IMG/VR virus record: IMGVR_UViG_3300032294_003070
Location: 1-45,951 of that record
Source: a virus
Length of the DNA stretch: 45,951 bases
Reading direction: 5' to 3' (one strand)
The notes under the pieces are model-generated. The model was not told where the DNA came from. It did not search any database and saw nothing but the letters and a program-made list of their open reading frames with translations. The translations under genes and the position numbers were made by a program. Shown here piece after piece: positions 14,490-25,062 of this stretch (position 1 is the stretch's first letter; each line of letters begins with the position of its first letter).

Positions 14490-16596
14490 CTTTTGCTATT
14501 AATTCTAGTTTTTCTAATTTACTTAAACTGTTTTCAATTACTATAGATTGTTCTTTGATTGCCTCAATACAAAGTGCCACAATATCTTGATATTTAACAA
14601 TTAAATAGTTGGGTTCTTGCCCTACCACTACTTCAGGTAAAGCCACTTTTAACTCTTGAGCGATAAAACCAATGTCTCTTTTTTCAACATCCGTTTCACC
14701 ATCTTTAATCCAATAGAAACTTACCCCTCTAATTTTTTTAATTTTATGAATAGAATCTTTTAGTGGTTTTATCTCCTTTTTGAATCTGAAGTCAGAGGGT
14801 CCTGGAGCTCCTGTAGCTCCTTGAGCACCTTGTGGTCCTGTTCCTCCCATTCCTCCTTGTGGTCCTGATGCTCCTGGTCCCCCTGGTGCTCCTGTTGGTC
14901 CTCCTGCCCCCTGTGCACCTTGAGCACCTCCAGGTCCTGTTGGTCCTTGTGGTCCTGTAGCACCTCCTGGTCCTGTTGGTCCTGTTGCTCCTTGACCTCC
15001 TTTTGGTCCTTGTGGCCCTGCAGGTCCTTGGGCACCTTGAGCACCTCCTGGTCCTCCAGGTCCTTGGGCACCTTGAGCACCTCCAGGTCCTGTTGGTCCT
15101 GTTGGTCCTTGAGCACCCTTTGGTCCTTGTGGCCCTTGAGCACCTTGACCTCCTTGAGGACCTTGCGAACCCTGAGCACCTTGACCTCCTTGTGCCCCTT
15201 GACCTCCTTGAGCTCCTTGAGCACCTCCAGGTCCTGTTACCCCTTGACCTCCTTGGGCTCCTTGTGGACCCGCAGGTCCTTGTGAACCTGTAACACCTTG
15301 TGGTCCTGTCCCACCTTGAGCACCTTGACCTCCTTGACTACCTTGAGCACCTCCTGGTCCTGTTGGTCCTGTTGCACCTTTAGGACCTTGTGCACCTTGT
15401 GCTCCTGTTGGAGATGTACCTGTAGCACCCACAGCACCCGTAGGTCCTTGTGCTCCTTGTCCCCCTTGTGAACCTTGAGCACCTTGTCCCCCTTGTGAAC
15501 CTTGAGCACCTGTTGGTCCAGCACCTCCTTGTGAGCCCTGTGCTCCTGTGGCTCCTCCTCCCCCTTGTGAACCTTGGTTACCTGTTCCTCCTTGTGAGCC
15601 TTGAGCACCTGTGGCTCCCTGAGAACCTGTAGCACCTTGAGCACCTTGTCCTCCTTGGGGACCTTTTGGTCCTTGAGCACCTTGTCCTCCCTGAGCACCT
15701 TGGGCACCTTGACCTCCTGTAGTTCCTTGAGCACCTGTTGCACCTATTCCTCCTTGAGCACCTTGAGCACCTTGTCCTCCTTCGGCACCTTTCGGTCCTT
15801 GAGCACCTTGTCCTCCTTGTGCACCTTGGGCACCTTGACCTCCTGTAGTTCCTTGAGCACCTGTCGCACCTATTCCTCCTTGAGCACCTTGAGCACCTTG
15901 TCCTCCTTGGGGACCTTTTGGTCCTTGAGCACCTTGTCCTCCCTGAGCACCTTGGGCACCTTGACCTCCTGTAGTTCCTTGGGCACCTGTTGCACCTTGC
16001 CCTCCTTGAGAACCTTGCGCACCCTGTCCACCCTGTGAACCTTGAGAACCTGTATTACCTTGGGAACCTTGTCCTCCCTGAGCTCCTTGTCCTCCTTGAG
16101 CACCTTGTCCTCCCTGAGAACCCTGAGCTCCTTGTCCTCCCTGAGCACCTTGTCCTCCCTGAGCACCTTGTCCTCCTTGAGAACCCTGAGCACCTTGAGA
16201 ACCCTGAGCTCCCTGTCCTCCTTGAGAACCCTGAGCACCTTGTGCTCCTGTCGCACCTGATAATCCTTGAGCTCCCGTTGCACCCGTAAGTCCTTGAAGT
16301 CCTTGTGAACCTTGACCACCTTGAGGTCCTTGTGAACCTGGAGGTCCTGGGGGCTGAGGGTTCCCCAACCAACCACCAGGACCTATCAACCCAAAAGTAT
16401 TGTTACTAACACCTCCCGCATTCATCGATACACCCAATGTTAATGTAGGACTAGTTTGGTTGAATGATAGGTATGTCGTTGCTCCTCTCTTGAACTTGAT
16501 TGAACCACTTTCAATAACCATGGTTGTCACTGTGTCACCAGTGTCAATAAAATCAATCTTTCCCGATGCTGGGGTTATTATTATATCTTCAGCCAC
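14473..16596 (-). CDS. Collagen-like fibre protein with S74 chaperone domain (paralog 1)
   Basis: 707 aa in three parts. Residues 1-80 are a beta-rich head. Residues 84-600 are continuous Gly-X-Y triplets dominated by GAQ, GSQ, GGQ and GPQ. Residues 601-707 are a peptidase-S74-type intramolecular chaperone beginning SDFRFKKEI (S601-D602), with IGFIAQEL and LPEVV. In the family, the Ser-Asp site cuts the chaperone off after it trimerises the fibre. The likely product is a triple-helical side or whisker fibre of the virion. It overlaps the second paralog by 8 nt; the three fibres form one operon read from 21231 to 14473. Glutamine- and alanine-rich triplets instead of hydroxyproline-type ones are usual for bacterial collagens. 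Confidence 0.92.
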   Translation of the reverse strand: MAEDIIITPASGKIDFIDTGDTVTTMVIESGSIKFKRGATTYLSFNQTSPTLTLGVSMNAGGVSNNTFGLIGPGGWLGNPQPPGPPGSQGPQGGQGSQGLQGLTGATGAQGLSGATGAQGAQGSQGGQGAQGSQGAQGSQGGQGAQGGQGAQGGQGAQGSQGGQGAQGGQGAQGGQGSQGNTGSQGSQGGQGAQGSQGGQGATGAQGTTGGQGAQGAQGGQGAQGPKGPQGGQGAQGAQGGIGATGAQGTTGGQGAQGAQGGQGAQGPKGAEGGQGAQGAQGGIGATGAQGTTGGQGAQGAQGGQGAQGPKGPQGGQGAQGATGSQGATGAQGSQGGTGNQGSQGGGGATGAQGSQGGAGPTGAQGSQGGQGAQGSQGGQGAQGPTGAVGATGTSPTGAQGAQGPKGATGPTGPGGAQGSQGGQGAQGGTGPQGVTGSQGPAGPQGAQGGQGVTGPGGAQGAQGGQGAQGGQGAQGSQGPQGGQGAQGPQGPKGAQGPTGPTGPGGAQGAQGPGGPGGAQGAQGPAGPQGPKGGQGATGPTGPGGATGPQGPTGPGGAQGAQGAGGPTGAPGGPGASGPQGGMGGTGPQGAQGATGAPGPSDFRFKKEIKPLKDSIHKIKKIRGVSFYWIKDGETDVEKRDIGFIAQELKVALPEVVVGQEPNYLIVKYQDIVALCIEAIKEQSIVIENSLSKLEKLELIAKEKGLI
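14797..16347 (-). repeat. Collagen triplet repeat DNA, fibre 1
   Basis: About 170 Gly-X-Y codon triplets, much more GC-rich than the surroundings. Synonymous codons are mixed, so exact long DNA repeats are limited. Two blocks near 15600-15760 and 15780-15990 are nearly identical and mark recent internal duplication. Confidence 0.85.
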
Positions 16597-18799
16597 TTAT
16601 TAAATCTTTAAGTTTGTTTATTCTTTGATAAATTGAATCAATTATTTTTTGTTGTTCCTGTATTGAACCAAACCCAAGACTAACCATAGCCCCATATTCT
16701 ACAGATTTGAAACCATCCTCATCAGTGAAGACAACTTCAGGAACAATGTTTTCTATTTGCTGAGCAATTACACCGATTGACGGTCCCTTGAAGGCATCCA
16801 TTACCGCAATATTCTCATCGTCTTTAATTTTTGAATGGTCATGGTCCCAAATGAAACTAACACCTTCAATACCTTTTGTCTTATTATAAACATCATCAAT
16901 CTTTTTGATGTTGTCTTTCAACCTCCAATCAGACGGTGGTCCAATATTACCCTGAGCCCCCTGAGCACCTTGTGGACCTGTAGGTCCAGGTCCTCCCGCA
17001 GGACCTTGTGGACCTGGTCCTCCTGTTCCTCCAGTCCCTCCTTGGGCACCTGTTGCTCCACCTCCACCTTGTGGTCCCTGTGCACCTTGTGCACCTCCTG
17101 GTCCTCCTGGTCCCTGTGCACCTTGTGAACCCTGTACTCCTCCTCCGCCAGGACCTCCTTGTGCACCTTGTGGTCCTGTTCCACCAGTCCCTCCTTGTGC
17201 ACCTTGTGCTCCACCACCACCTGTACCTCCTTGTGCACCTTGTGAACCTGTAACACCTGTTGGTCCCTGTGCACCTTGTGTTGTACCTGCTGGTCCAGTT
17301 GCACCCTGAGCACCTTGTACTGATGACGCGGCTCCTGTATTACCCTGTGCACCTGTAACTCCTCCTCCACCTTGAGGTCCCGTTGGTCCTGTGGCACCTT
17401 GTGGTCCTGGGGTTCCTTGAGCACCTTGAGGTCCTGTTGCACCTACTGGTCCTGTGGCACCTACATTACCCTGAGCACCTGTAGCCCCTCCTCCTCCTTG
17501 AGCACCTTGGCTACCTAAAGCACCTTGAGCACCAGTGGAACCTTGGGCTCCTTGTCCTCCTTGTGGACCTGTTGGACCCGTGGGTCCTGTGGCTCCCTGA
17601 ACTGAACTTTGAGCACCTGTAGCTCCTTGAACAGAACTTTGTGCTCCAGTGGCACCCTGAGGTCCTGGTACACTACTTTGAGCACCTGTTGCTCCTGCCC
17701 CTCCTTGTGAACCTTGTGCACCTGTGGGACCTGTAACTGAACTTTGTGCCCCCGTTGCTCCTTGAGCACCCGTGGCACCTTGTGCACCTTGAGCCCCTGT
17801 TGACGCTCCTTGAGCACCTTGAGCACCTTGAGCTCCTGTATTACCTGTCGCACCTTGGGCACCTGTATTAGCACCTTGAGCACCTTGGGCTCCTTGAGGA
17901 CCTGTATTACCTGTCGCACCCTGTGCACCTGTATTAGCACCTTGAGCACCTTGGGCTCCTTGAGCACCTGTATTACCTGTCGCACCCTGAGCACCTGTAT
18001 TAGCACCTTGAGCTCCTTGAGCTCCTTGAGAACCTATATTACCTGTTGCACCCTGAGCACCTGTATTAGCTCCTTGAGCACCTTGGGCTCCTTGAGCACC
18101 TATATTACCTGTCGCACCCTGAGCACCTGTATTAGCACCTTGAGCACCTTGGGCTCCTTGAGCACCTGTATTTCCCGTCGCACCCTGAGCACCTGTGGTT
18201 CCTCCTTGAGCACCTGTTGCACCTTGTGTTCCTTGAGCACCTTGGTCACCTTGTGCACCTGTTGATGCACCTTGAGCACCTTGAGAACCTGTTGCTCCCT
18301 GAGCACCAACATCACCTTGAGCACCTGTTACTCCTCCTTGTGCCCCTGTGGAACCTTGTGCTCCTATATTTCCTTGAGCACCTGTATTTCCTGTGTTTCC
18401 TTGAGCACCTGTATTTCCTTGAGCACCTGTATTTCCTGTAGCTCCCGCGGCACCTTGAGAACCTGTTGGTCCTTGTTGTCCTGTATCACCTTGAGCACCC
18501 GTGGAACCTTTTGGTCCTTGCGAACCTTGTGCACCTTTTAGACCTTCTGTTGGTCCAATCCAATCTCCCGTAGAGTTAATCATAGCTACTCCACCAACAT
18601 ATAAAATACCTGATATTGTCGTACCACTTGATGAACCCACAAAGTCTCCCGAAATTACAGATGAACTTGGACTTGTAGATGATGAAAATGATATAGAACC
18701 ATCGTTAACATCTAGCGCCATTTGGGAACCGTCTTCCATCAGTATATATGGGTCGGTTATGCCTCCATTACCTTGGGGATATATAATTACATTAGCCAT
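16589..18799 (-). CDS. Collagen-like fibre protein with S74 chaperone domain (paralog 2)
   Basis: 736 aa. A Ser/Gly-rich beta head (1-86) ends in [10 protein letters not shown], a segment shared with paralog 3 ([10 protein letters not shown]). Gly-X-Y triplets run from about 89 to 620, and the S74-type domain starts at SDWRLKDNI (S623-D624) with [16 protein letters not shown]. Six 22-residue super-repeats near residues 203-334 each hold one four-residue GANT or GAST unit, which breaks the triplet register at regular spacing. The end is a helix, [10 protein letters not shown]. It overlaps paralog 1 by 8 nt and paralog 3 by 1 nt. Role as for paralog 1; different heads and chaperones suggest separate homotrimers. 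Confidence 0.92.
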   Translation of the reverse strand: MANVIIYPQGNGGITDPYILMEDGSQMALDVNDGSISFSSSTSPSSSVISGDFVGSSSGTTISGILYVGGVAMINSTGDWIGPTEGLKGAQGSQGPKGSTGAQGDTGQQGPTGSQGAAGATGNTGAQGNTGAQGNTGNTGAQGNIGAQGSTGAQGGVTGAQGDVGAQGATGSQGAQGASTGAQGDQGAQGTQGATGAQGGTTGAQGATGNTGAQGAQGAQGANTGAQGATGNIGAQGAQGAQGANTGAQGATGNIGSQGAQGAQGANTGAQGATGNTGAQGAQGAQGANTGAQGATGNTGPQGAQGAQGANTGAQGATGNTGAQGAQGAQGASTGAQGAQGATGAQGATGAQSSVTGPTGAQGSQGGAGATGAQSSVPGPQGATGAQSSVQGATGAQSSVQGATGPTGPTGPQGGQGAQGSTGAQGALGSQGAQGGGGATGAQGNVGATGPVGATGPQGAQGTPGPQGATGPTGPQGGGGVTGAQGNTGAASSVQGAQGATGPAGTTQGAQGPTGVTGSQGAQGGTGGGGAQGAQGGTGGTGPQGAQGGPGGGGVQGSQGAQGPGGPGGAQGAQGPQGGGGATGAQGGTGGTGGPGPQGPAGGPGPTGPQGAQGAQGNIGPPSDWRLKDNIKKIDDVYNKTKGIEGVSFIWDHDHSKIKDDENIAVMDAFKGPSIGVIAQQIENIVPEVVFTDEDGFKSVEYGAMVSLGFGSIQEQQKIIDSIYQRINKLKDLISG
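16940..18535 (-). repeat. Collagen triplet repeat DNA, fibre 2
   Basis: Gly-X-Y coding repeat with a 66-bp super-repeat (22 residues) at about 17798-18193, six copies, each with a GANT or GAST interruption. Confidence 0.85.
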
Positions 18800-21231
18800 T
18801 ATTTCAATTTATTTTCTAACTCGATTAATTGTTGTTCTATGTCTTCAATAAAGACCTGTTGTTCTTTAATACCTTCAACTAAAACAGCATTCAATTTAGG
18901 ATAATTTATTTTGTAATAACCATCTTGCATGATGGTAACAACCTCTGGGTAAAATTGTCTTATATTTTGAGCAATCAATCCGATTGAGTGAATTCTGTTT
19001 TGTTTATTATAATAGTTATATTGACTCTCATTCAAATTTTTATTCCAATCAAACTCAACAACATCGAATTTTAAGATAGACTTCAAACTTTCAGGTAATG
19101 TTTCAACACCTTGTTTCAATCTTTTATCTGAACAAAAAGAGTTACCATCCCAAAATCCATCTCCACCAACATAACCAAGTACACTATTACAGTTCATTTT
19201 GATATAACCAGGACCGATTAAACCCCAAGAAGTTCCACCTGCCTCACAGGAAGTAATATTGTCGTATAGATAAAGAGCACCACTAGGACATGTAAAATTT
19301 GAGTAAGCTGAGTAATTACTTGGGAAAAAACAAGCTTCGGAAGTACTGCCTCCCCAAGAAACTGAATTAAAATAACATGTAAAAGCTGCTGGTCCTGTGC
19401 TTCCTTGTGCTCCTTGTGCACCTTGTGCACCTCCTGGTCCTGTAGGTCCTTGTGGTCCTTGTGGTCCTTGTGGTCCTTGTGGTCCTGTTGGTCCTGTAGC
19501 ACCTTGTGGTCCTGTGTTTCCCGTTGGTCCTGGAGCACCCTGTGGTCCTGTTCCTCCTCCTGGTCCTGTAGCACCTTGAGCTCCTTGTGGTCCTGTCCCT
19601 CCTGTGGGTCCTGTAGCACCTGTAGCACCTGTTGGTCCTGTTGGTCCTGTAGCACCTTGTGGTCCTGTTCCTCCTGTTGGTCCTGGTGCCCCTGTGGCTC
19701 CCTGTGGTCCTGTTGGTCCTAATGCTCCTTGTGGTCCAGGTCCACCCGTAGGTCCCGTTGCACCTGTAGCCCCTTTTGGTCCTTGTGCACCTGTTGCACC
19801 TTGTGGTCCTTGTACTCCTTGTGGACCTACTGGTCCTTGTGGTCCTTGTGGTCCTGTTGGTCCTATAGCTCCCTGTGGACCTTTTGGTCCTTGTGGTCCT
19901 GTTGGACCTTGAGCTCCTGTTGCTCCTGCTCCACCTGTCCCTCCTGTAGCACCTTGCGGTCCTGTAATCCCTGTTGCACCTGCACTACCTTGAGCACCCG
20001 TGGGACCTGCTGGTCCTTGTGGTCCTTGTGGTCCTTGTGGTCCCGTCGGTCCTATGGCTCCAGTTGCTCCTGTTGGTCCCACAGCTCCTGTCGCACCTTT
20101 TGGTCCGATTGGTCCCACAGCTCCTGTTCCACCTTGGGAACCTTGAGCCCCTGTGGCACCAGTTGCTCCTGTTGGTCCAATAGCACCTGTTCCTCCCGTA
20201 GCACCTTGTGCACCTGTATTTCCTGTGGCTCCTTGAGCACCTGCATGACCTGTTGGTCCTGTTGCACCACCTGGTCCTGTTGCTCCTGTAGCTCCTTGAG
20301 CTCCTGTATGTCCCACAGCACCTTGAGCACCTTGAGGTCCTTGAGGTCCCGTAGCACCTTGAGCACCTGCGTGGCCCGTTGGTCCTGTGTCTCCTGTTGG
20401 TCCAGTTAGTCCTGTAGCTCCTTGAGCTCCTGTATGTCCCACAGCACCTTGAGCACCTTGAGGTCCTTGAGGTCCCGTAGCACCTTGTGCTCCTGCATGA
20501 CCTGTAGGTCCTGTGTCTCCTGTTGGTCCGATTGGACCTGTGGCTCCTTGAGCACCTGTATGACCTACAGCACCTTGAGCACCTTGAGGTCCTTGAGACC
20601 CCGTAGCTCCTTGTGGTCCTACACTACCCGTATTACCTGTTGCACCTTGTGCACCTGTATTACCCGTAGCACCTTGAGCACCTGCATTTCCTATATTACC
20701 TTGCGCACCTGTATTTCCTTGGCTACCTATCGAACCAGTTGGTCCGACTGCTCCTTGATTACCTACCGCACCTTGAGAACCTATTCCTCCCTGAGCACCT
20801 ACAGCACCTTGAGCACCTTGTGGACCTGTAGCACCTTGTGGTCCTTGTGGTCCAGGTCCTGCACCTTGTGCTCCTTGAGAACCTTGAGCTCCTACAGAAC
20901 CTTGTGCTCCTTGGGGACCCGTTGCACCTTGAGCTCCCTGCGCACCATCAAGCCCCAATGTTGGACCTACCCAATTATTAGTTGTGTCAATAACTTGTGT
21001 ACCACCCATCCTTAAAAAGGTACCAACGACAAACGCATTACCAGCCGTAACTAATGAGTCATTTGGACTGATAACTAATACGTTAGAGTATGTTGATGAA
21101 CTAAATTGTATAGTTGCTCCTGATTGAACCAGTAATTTAATACCTCCTGTATTAATGAAATCAATGAACGGAATTCGTGATGGTAATCTCGAAATCTCGT
21201 TACTTGGATATATTATGATGTTTTTAGCCAT
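18799..21231 (-). CDS. Collagen-like fibre protein with Cys-rich cap and S74 domain (paralog 3)
   Basis: 810 aa, first gene of the fibre operon. Residues 1-92 are a beta-type head ending [10 protein letters not shown]. Gly-X-Y triplets (96-616) are richer in GPT, GPQ and GAT than in the other two fibres. Residues 617-700 form a cap absent from the paralogs, with seven cysteines in total (FTCYFNS to NSFC) and aromatic residues, possibly a receptor-binding or lectin-like tip. S74 follows at SDKRLKQ (S701-D702), then IGLIAQNI and PEVV. The mature tip would be the Cys-rich cap after auto-cleavage. A GTATTTATAG box lies 20 nt upstream of the ATG. Confidence 0.92.
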   Translation of the reverse strand: MAKNIIIYPSNEISRLPSRIPFIDFINTGGIKLLVQSGATIQFSSSTYSNVLVISPNDSLVTAGNAFVVGTFLRMGGTQVIDTTNNWVGPTLGLDGAQGAQGATGPQGAQGSVGAQGSQGAQGAGPGPQGPQGATGPQGAQGAVGAQGGIGSQGAVGNQGAVGPTGSIGSQGNTGAQGNIGNAGAQGATGNTGAQGATGNTGSVGPQGATGSQGPQGAQGAVGHTGAQGATGPIGPTGDTGPTGHAGAQGATGPQGPQGAQGAVGHTGAQGATGLTGPTGDTGPTGHAGAQGATGPQGPQGAQGAVGHTGAQGATGATGPGGATGPTGHAGAQGATGNTGAQGATGGTGAIGPTGATGATGAQGSQGGTGAVGPIGPKGATGAVGPTGATGAIGPTGPQGPQGPQGPAGPTGAQGSAGATGITGPQGATGGTGGAGATGAQGPTGPQGPKGPQGAIGPTGPQGPQGPVGPQGVQGPQGATGAQGPKGATGATGPTGGPGPQGALGPTGPQGATGAPGPTGGTGPQGATGPTGPTGATGATGPTGGTGPQGAQGATGPGGGTGPQGAPGPTGNTGPQGATGPTGPQGPQGPQGPQGPTGPGGAQGAQGAQGSTGPAAFTCYFNSVSWGGSTSEACFFPSNYSAYSNFTCPSGALYLYDNITSCEAGGTSWGLIGPGYIKMNCNSVLGYVGGDGFWDGNSFCSDKRLKQGVETLPESLKSILKFDVVEFDWNKNLNESQYNYYNKQNRIHSIGLIAQNIRQFYPEVVTIMQDGYYKINYPKLNAVLVEGIKEQQVFIEDIEQQLIELENKLK
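19384..20946 (-). repeat. Collagen triplet repeat DNA, fibre 3
   Basis: Gly-X-Y coding repeat. A block of about 120 bp occurs at 20280-20410 and 20410-20540 ([20 protein letters not shown]-type units, three copies at protein level), showing unequal-crossover-type duplication. Confidence 0.85.
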
Positions 21232-21250
21232 GGACTATTTTTCTCTTAAT

Positions 21251-21260
21251 CTATAAATAC
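21251..21260 (-). promoter_or_regulatory. RTATTTATA box before the fibre operon
   Basis: Minus strand GTATTTATAG, 19 nt before the ATG at 21231. The last base departs from the usual A/T. Confidence 0.4.
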
Positions 21261-21352
21261 AATGAAACATTGTTATTTACCAAAAAGTTTATTCCTTTTT
21301 ATTTTTAATTTTACTATAATTTTAATTACAATAAATAATTAGAAGAATCAAA

Positions 21353-22108
21353 ATGATAATAAAAAAAGAATCAAGTAGAATATTTGTATTGAACTTATTT
21401 GCGGACTTTATAGTCTCCAAAATACCTCATGAGGAACAATCAATCATCAATCTCGTTGACTGTAAAAATTTTATTTTAGTCAAAGGTTTCACAACATCAA
21501 AAGAAATATTGAATCTTACAGAGATTTCAAATGAATTTTCGAAAATTCATGCAAAGTATTTGGAAAAACACAAAATCACACACACAATTGATTTGATTGA
21601 ATACAATAAGGATTTACCCCAAACCGAAACACTAAGTTTTACATATCATAACACAGATAACTGTTCATATCACCCCAAACAAATTGAACACTACGAAAAA
21701 AATGACATTTCATGTGATTACAATTATAACGTTAAAGAATTAGGAGATGATATTCTCATTCTATCATCTGAGTTCCCCCACGGTTATTCCTTAGGTCAGG
21801 GTAGGTTACTTTATTATTACGGTAAACATATTTTCTACAATATACCACCAAACTATCCTGTTAAAACTCTAACATTTAATCTTTCCACAATGAAAGACGA
21901 CACTAACATTCCCATATTTTCTGTATACAATAACTCTTCCGAATCTGAAGATATTATTGTAGAGTCTTGGGTGTTAGATAATTTTGACTTTAATATGGTT
22001 TGGTTAAGTAATGAAATAAAAAAAGTGGATTGGAGTATTGAACTCACAAATCCACTTTCTGAATATGATTTCCTGAAAAAAAGAAATAAAGATTTTATAA
22101 TAATCTAA
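21353..22108 (+). CDS. Hypothetical protein (251 aa)
   Basis: 251 aa, not recognised. It is a mixed alpha/beta protein rich in Asn, Ile and Tyr with no signal peptide or membrane span. A short segment, FPHGYSLGQGRLLYYYGKHIFYNIPPNYP (given here only as its region, residues 141-170), is aromatic. It is divergent from the fibre operon across a 121-nt AT-rich spacer, so it could be a fibre-related factor, but nothing in the sequence shows this. Its stop overlaps the convergent glutaredoxin-like gene by 4 nt. Confidence 0.65.
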   Translation: MIIKKESSRIFVLNLFADFIVSKIPHEEQSIINLVDCKNFILVKGFTTSKEILNLTEISNEFSKIHAKYLEKHKITHTIDLIEYNKDLPQTETLSFTYHNTDNCSYHPKQIEHYEKNDISCDYNYNVKELGDDILILSSEFPHGYSLGQGRLLYYYGKHIFYNIPPNYPVKTLTFNLSTMKDDTNIPIFSVYNNSSESEDIIVESWVLDNFDFNMVWLSNEIKKVDWSIELTNPLSEYDFLKKRNKDFIII

Positions 22109-22404
22109 ATTATTCCTACTTTCTTTCTGTGTTCATTAATTATATCAACCGCTTCGGTTAACTCCATGTAGTTTCTGTCAGGTGCATAAAGAAATGATTC
22201 ATATTTTTCACCATCACCTTCTATTATTAGAAGTGCTGGTATCATATCATTTTCAGTTATCTTCGAGAATGAATCATATTCATCACTGTATTCATCAATA
22301 TCTCTATCGAAGAATTCTATGGACTCTTGAACCAGCATCTCTTTGAATTGGTCACAAAAGGGGCATCCTTTCATCGTATACACTATTACATTCAAGTCTT
22401 TCAT
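22105..22404 (-). CDS. Glutaredoxin-like protein
   Basis: 99 aa. The redox site is C14-P-F-C17 in VYTMKGCPFCDQF, with the expected following helix and a cis-Pro region at MIPALLII. The length is typical for glutaredoxin. It would reduce disulfides or serve as electron donor to ribonucleotide reductase. It lies 3 nt behind the thioredoxin gene, so the two form a redox pair. The GSH-binding TVP is replaced by MIP; as Bacteroidota often lack glutathione, it may work with thioredoxin-type reductants. Confidence 0.85.
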   Translation of the reverse strand: MKDLNVIVYTMKGCPFCDQFKEMLVQESIEFFDRDIDEYSDEYDSFSKITENDMIPALLIIEGDGEKYESFLYAPDRNYMELTEAVDIINEHRKKVGII

Positions 22405-22407
22405 ATC

Positions 22408-22731
22408 TTAATCTAATAAACTTAGAACTTCACTTGGAGTCATTACACCAGGTTTTGAAAAAACCTCTTTTCCTCCTTTGTAAATTTTTATTGTTGGTAC
22501 GCTTCTGATACCTAATTCAGTAATTACAAATTCCTTATCAGTATCAATATCGTATTTGTAAATATTGTATTTTGGTGAACCCGCAGATTCATTTATCAAT
22601 GATTCATTAACCTTTGATAAATTATTTAACATCACTTTACACGGACCACACCATGTGGCGAATAAATCTAATACAAAATCTTCCCCATTTTGCATTTTCT
22701 CTTTAAGTTGTTCTGTTGTTAGTTGTTGCAT
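22408..22731 (-). CDS. Thioredoxin
   Basis: 107 aa, canonical length. The active site is W27-C28-G-P-C31 in FATWCGPCKVM, and the cis-Pro loop is RSVPTIKIY near residue 76, followed by GGKEV. It reduces protein disulfides, can feed ribonucleotide reductase, and can act as a polymerase processivity factor in some phages. The 3-nt spacing to the glutaredoxin gene and 29-nt overlap with the upstream hypothetical gene put it inside an operon. Confidence 0.92.
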   Translation of the reverse strand: MQQLTTEQLKEKMQNGEDFVLDLFATWCGPCKVMLNNLSKVNESLINESAGSPKYNIYKYDIDTDKEFVITELGIRSVPTIKIYKGGKEVFSKPGVMTPSEVLSLLD

Positions 22732-23056
22732 TTTTATATTGTTTTAATAGTTGTGATAAGAACAAAAACAATTCATTGTATTGTTCTACTTTATAATAAA
22801 TAGTTAGATGGAAAATTGTTTCGGATTGAGGAATTGTTCTAATTTGAACAGATAAATAAAAATCTTGTTGGCTCTTAAAAATTACCTCCTCGAAAGTCAA
22901 ATAACCATTCTCCTTCATTGAGGACTTTTCATAAACTCTTGTTAGTTTTTTCTCACTCAAATATTTTAGAAAATCTCCTTTCAGGGTATGACATACCATA
23001 ACCGAAAAAAAATTATCTTTCGATTCCAAATTTTTTATATATTCAGGTTTATCCAT
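22703..23056 (-). CDS. Hypothetical protein (117 aa)
   Basis: 117 aa, not recognised. It looks like a compact alpha/beta domain (FYLSVQIRTIPQSETIFHLTIYYKV) ending in an Asn/Thr tail that overlaps the thioredoxin start by 29 nt. It overlaps the PcfJ-like gene by 8 nt at its own start. No motif is visible. Confidence 0.6.
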   Translation of the reverse strand: MDKPEYIKNLESKDNFFSVMVCHTLKGDFLKYLSEKKLTRVYEKSSMKENGYLTFEEVIFKSQQDFYLSVQIRTIPQSETIFHLTIYYKVEQYNELFLFLSQLLKQYKNATTNNRTT

Positions 23057-24707
23057 GGAAGTTAAATTGTAGGTTGTTTATATATGAATGACTATTATCT
23101 ATATTTTTATAGGTCCATCGTAATTTACCTTCGTCGTCCCAATAGGAGTCTGAATTAAGAATCGTACCATTAGAACACACCTTTGATATTTTTACTGTCT
23201 CAAATCTTTCATCTCTTATACAAGATAATACTTGTTGGTCTAATTTCAATAGAACTGTTGACCAATACTCCTCTAATTTTTGATTGAACTTTCCCAAACT
23301 CTGTACTCTATTAGCCCGAACATCTTTTCCTTCTTTAGTTAAAACATATTCCACCGTCGCTCTTTCATCTAACAATTCACCAGTTCTAACAGAAATAATG
23401 ATTGAGCCTGTTTTTCCAATATAACCTTTAACACAATTTGATTGATGGTTACTCTCACGATTATATTTCTCACTCGAATCCAAAAGAATAGGATAGTAAT
23501 CTTTACACAGAGGTTGAGAAATTATTTCATACATGTACTCGGGATAAGTTCTTTGGTACGTCCCCATCTTATAGTGTTGTAACTTATCGGTCCAATCCAA
23601 ATGTTCTTTTCGAAATTCATCTTTATTATCAACTGATTGCCATTTCAAATCCTGTTCTCCGAACATTTTCAGTTCTGTATACATTCTAATGTGGTCATGA
23701 AATGAATAAGAATCTAGGTTTTGGTGTATGAAAACTTGTTTGAATAAACTATAAACTTTTTTCAATTCTTCTTTCGAAATAACTTCAGAAAATAATCGTG
23801 GATAGTTGAGTGAACCTATGGACGATTCAGATGAATTCAACAGATTTAGGATAACATTTTCCTCATCTTGATTTATCCAATCGTCACCGAAAAGATTTTT
23901 AGCTGTTTTATAGAGTTCGATATTCAATCCTTCACAAACATGTAACGCTTGTTTGATTTTTTTACCTGATAGACCATTTTTTATCATTATGGCATCAATC
24001 AACTTCTTGTCGTTTTTCTTTAATATTTTTTTTATCTCGGGTCCCACCAATTGTCTTGGGAAGATTTTGAAATTGTTTGGATATTTGTAACCTCTTTTAT
24101 CGAGGTAGAATCTAAATAATCTATCACCGAAATTTAATGTTTCGAAGTTTTTTCTTTGGTCAATGTGAAACATGAATTCAGAAAATGCCATAGACACCTC
24201 ATCGAAAGATTTATTGGTGAACCTTGTGAGAATGTTTTTGATTTTGGTTTTAAGCAATTCCACAGGTTCTAAGAAGAAACTATTTCTTTTAACCAATTTT
24301 ACACATCTTTTCTTTCTTTGATATCCATGAATATACCCGTTATAGACATCACCTGTTTTGGTATTGACTGTAATATAATCTACGTTCTTTTCAACTTTGA
24401 ACCATGGTTTTCCTTCTCTCCTATGTTTATAACCTTGAAAGAATTTTATCGCAATCTTGTCTTCATTTTTTTCAACAATAATCATAACATATTCTTTCAT
24501 TACAGAATACATTGGATTACCAAAATATTGATTATAAGCTTCCTCAGTATCATAAGATTCTTCAAATGCAAATAACGGATGTTCAACACCATATTGAATT
24601 AAGTAGTCATCATGATAATCGGTGGTGATTGGCATGATACTATTAGTGTCTTTATACTTGTTACAAGTATATTTCTCGAAATTTTTTTTGTAGATTTTTT
24701 GTTTCAT
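23049..24707 (-). CDS. PcfJ-like protein
   Basis: 552 aa from MKQKIY. The C-terminal third has the PcfJ pattern: SNCVKGYIGKTGSIIISVR, then TVEYVLTKEGK, then RVQSLGKFNQ, near residues 430-495. PcfJ-like proteins occur in conjugative elements and phages; their biochemical role is unknown. The N-terminal part is basic and aromatic, without further motifs. The start is set by a promoter: TATCTTTG ends 5 nt before this ATG, and the in-frame codons upstream lie within that promoter. A terminator of the preceding gene overlaps the promoter. Confidence 0.65.
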   Translation of the reverse strand: MKQKIYKKNFEKYTCNKYKDTNSIMPITTDYHDDYLIQYGVEHPLFAFEESYDTEEAYNQYFGNPMYSVMKEYVMIIVEKNEDKIAIKFFQGYKHRREGKPWFKVEKNVDYITVNTKTGDVYNGYIHGYQRKKRCVKLVKRNSFFLEPVELLKTKIKNILTRFTNKSFDEVSMAFSEFMFHIDQRKNFETLNFGDRLFRFYLDKRGYKYPNNFKIFPRQLVGPEIKKILKKNDKKLIDAIMIKNGLSGKKIKQALHVCEGLNIELYKTAKNLFGDDWINQDEENVILNLLNSSESSIGSLNYPRLFSEVISKEELKKVYSLFKQVFIHQNLDSYSFHDHIRMYTELKMFGEQDLKWQSVDNKDEFRKEHLDWTDKLQHYKMGTYQRTYPEYMYEIISQPLCKDYYPILLDSSEKYNRESNHQSNCVKGYIGKTGSIIISVRTGELLDERATVEYVLTKEGKDVRANRVQSLGKFNQKLEEYWSTVLLKLDQQVLSCIRDERFETVKISKVCSNGTILNSDSYWDDEGKLRWTYKNIDNSHSYINNLQFNFHG

Positions 24708-24712
24708 CAATG

Positions 24713-24744
24713 CAAAGATACGGAAAATAAAAATGGGAGACAAC
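24713..24744 (-). promoter_or_regulatory. Leaderless promoter overlapping a terminator
   Basis: Minus strand GTTG (24744-24741), 20 nt, TATCTTTG (24720-24713), 5 nt to the ATG at 24707. The -33 part (TTG only) lies in the stem of the 24731-24758 terminator. Confidence 0.55.
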
Positions 24745-24758
24745 GTTGTCTCCCATTT
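24731..24758 (-). terminator. Perfect-palindrome intrinsic terminator
   Basis: A 14+14 nt palindrome centred on AACGTT, followed on the minus strand by TTTATTTT. It ends the 24765-25046 gene. Confidence 0.8.
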
Positions 24759-24764
24759 AATATT

Positions 24765-25046
24765 TTAATTCAAACAAATTAAACCATATTTTGTGGTGAT
24801 AAAAACACCATCTATTTTTCGGTCGGCCACTGGGTGTTTACCGTTTAGAATAACACAGATTTCCATTAATTGTTTCTGTGTCAGATTAGCGTCCTCACCT
24901 TTTTCAATATTTTTGAAAGCTTCTTCACGAATTTTGTTGTAAAACTCTTCTTCTTTACTTTTAGGTATAAGATTAAGTAAATCACTTGGATTCTCTTTGA
25001 AGAATTTTATCATGTTATTCATGTATATCTCAACATCAACACTCAT
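24765..25046 (-). CDS. Hypothetical protein (93 aa)
   Basis: 93 aa, not recognised as a named family. It is helical in the first two thirds (MNNMIKFFKENPSDLLNLIP, then KIREEAFKNIEKGEDANLTQKQLMEI) with a short strand end (DGVFITTKYGLICLN). Similar short 'FFKENPxDLxxLIG' proteins are common in large phages with unknown function. It is 16 nt behind the WCT/LRR gene and ends at a strong terminator, so the two form one unit. Confidence 0.65.
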   Translation of the reverse strand: MSVDVEIYMNNMIKFFKENPSDLLNLIPKSKEEEFYNKIREEAFKNIEKGEDANLTQKQLMEICVILNGKHPVADRKIDGVFITTKYGLICLN

Positions 25047-25062
25047 ATCTTAAGGTTTTGAA

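Noticed and set aside
15600-15990. Possible CRISPR array or tandem satellite
   Set aside because: The repeats are in frame with collagen triplets, have no spacers of even size and no cas genes nearby.
14920-20409. Many open frames rich in Ser-Thr-Cys-Leu or Pro-Val on the plus strand and in shifted minus frames
   Set aside because: They are antisense or frame-shift shadows of the Gly-X-Y repeats: their composition follows from GGT-CAA/GCT-type codons, and they lack starts, neighbours and domains.
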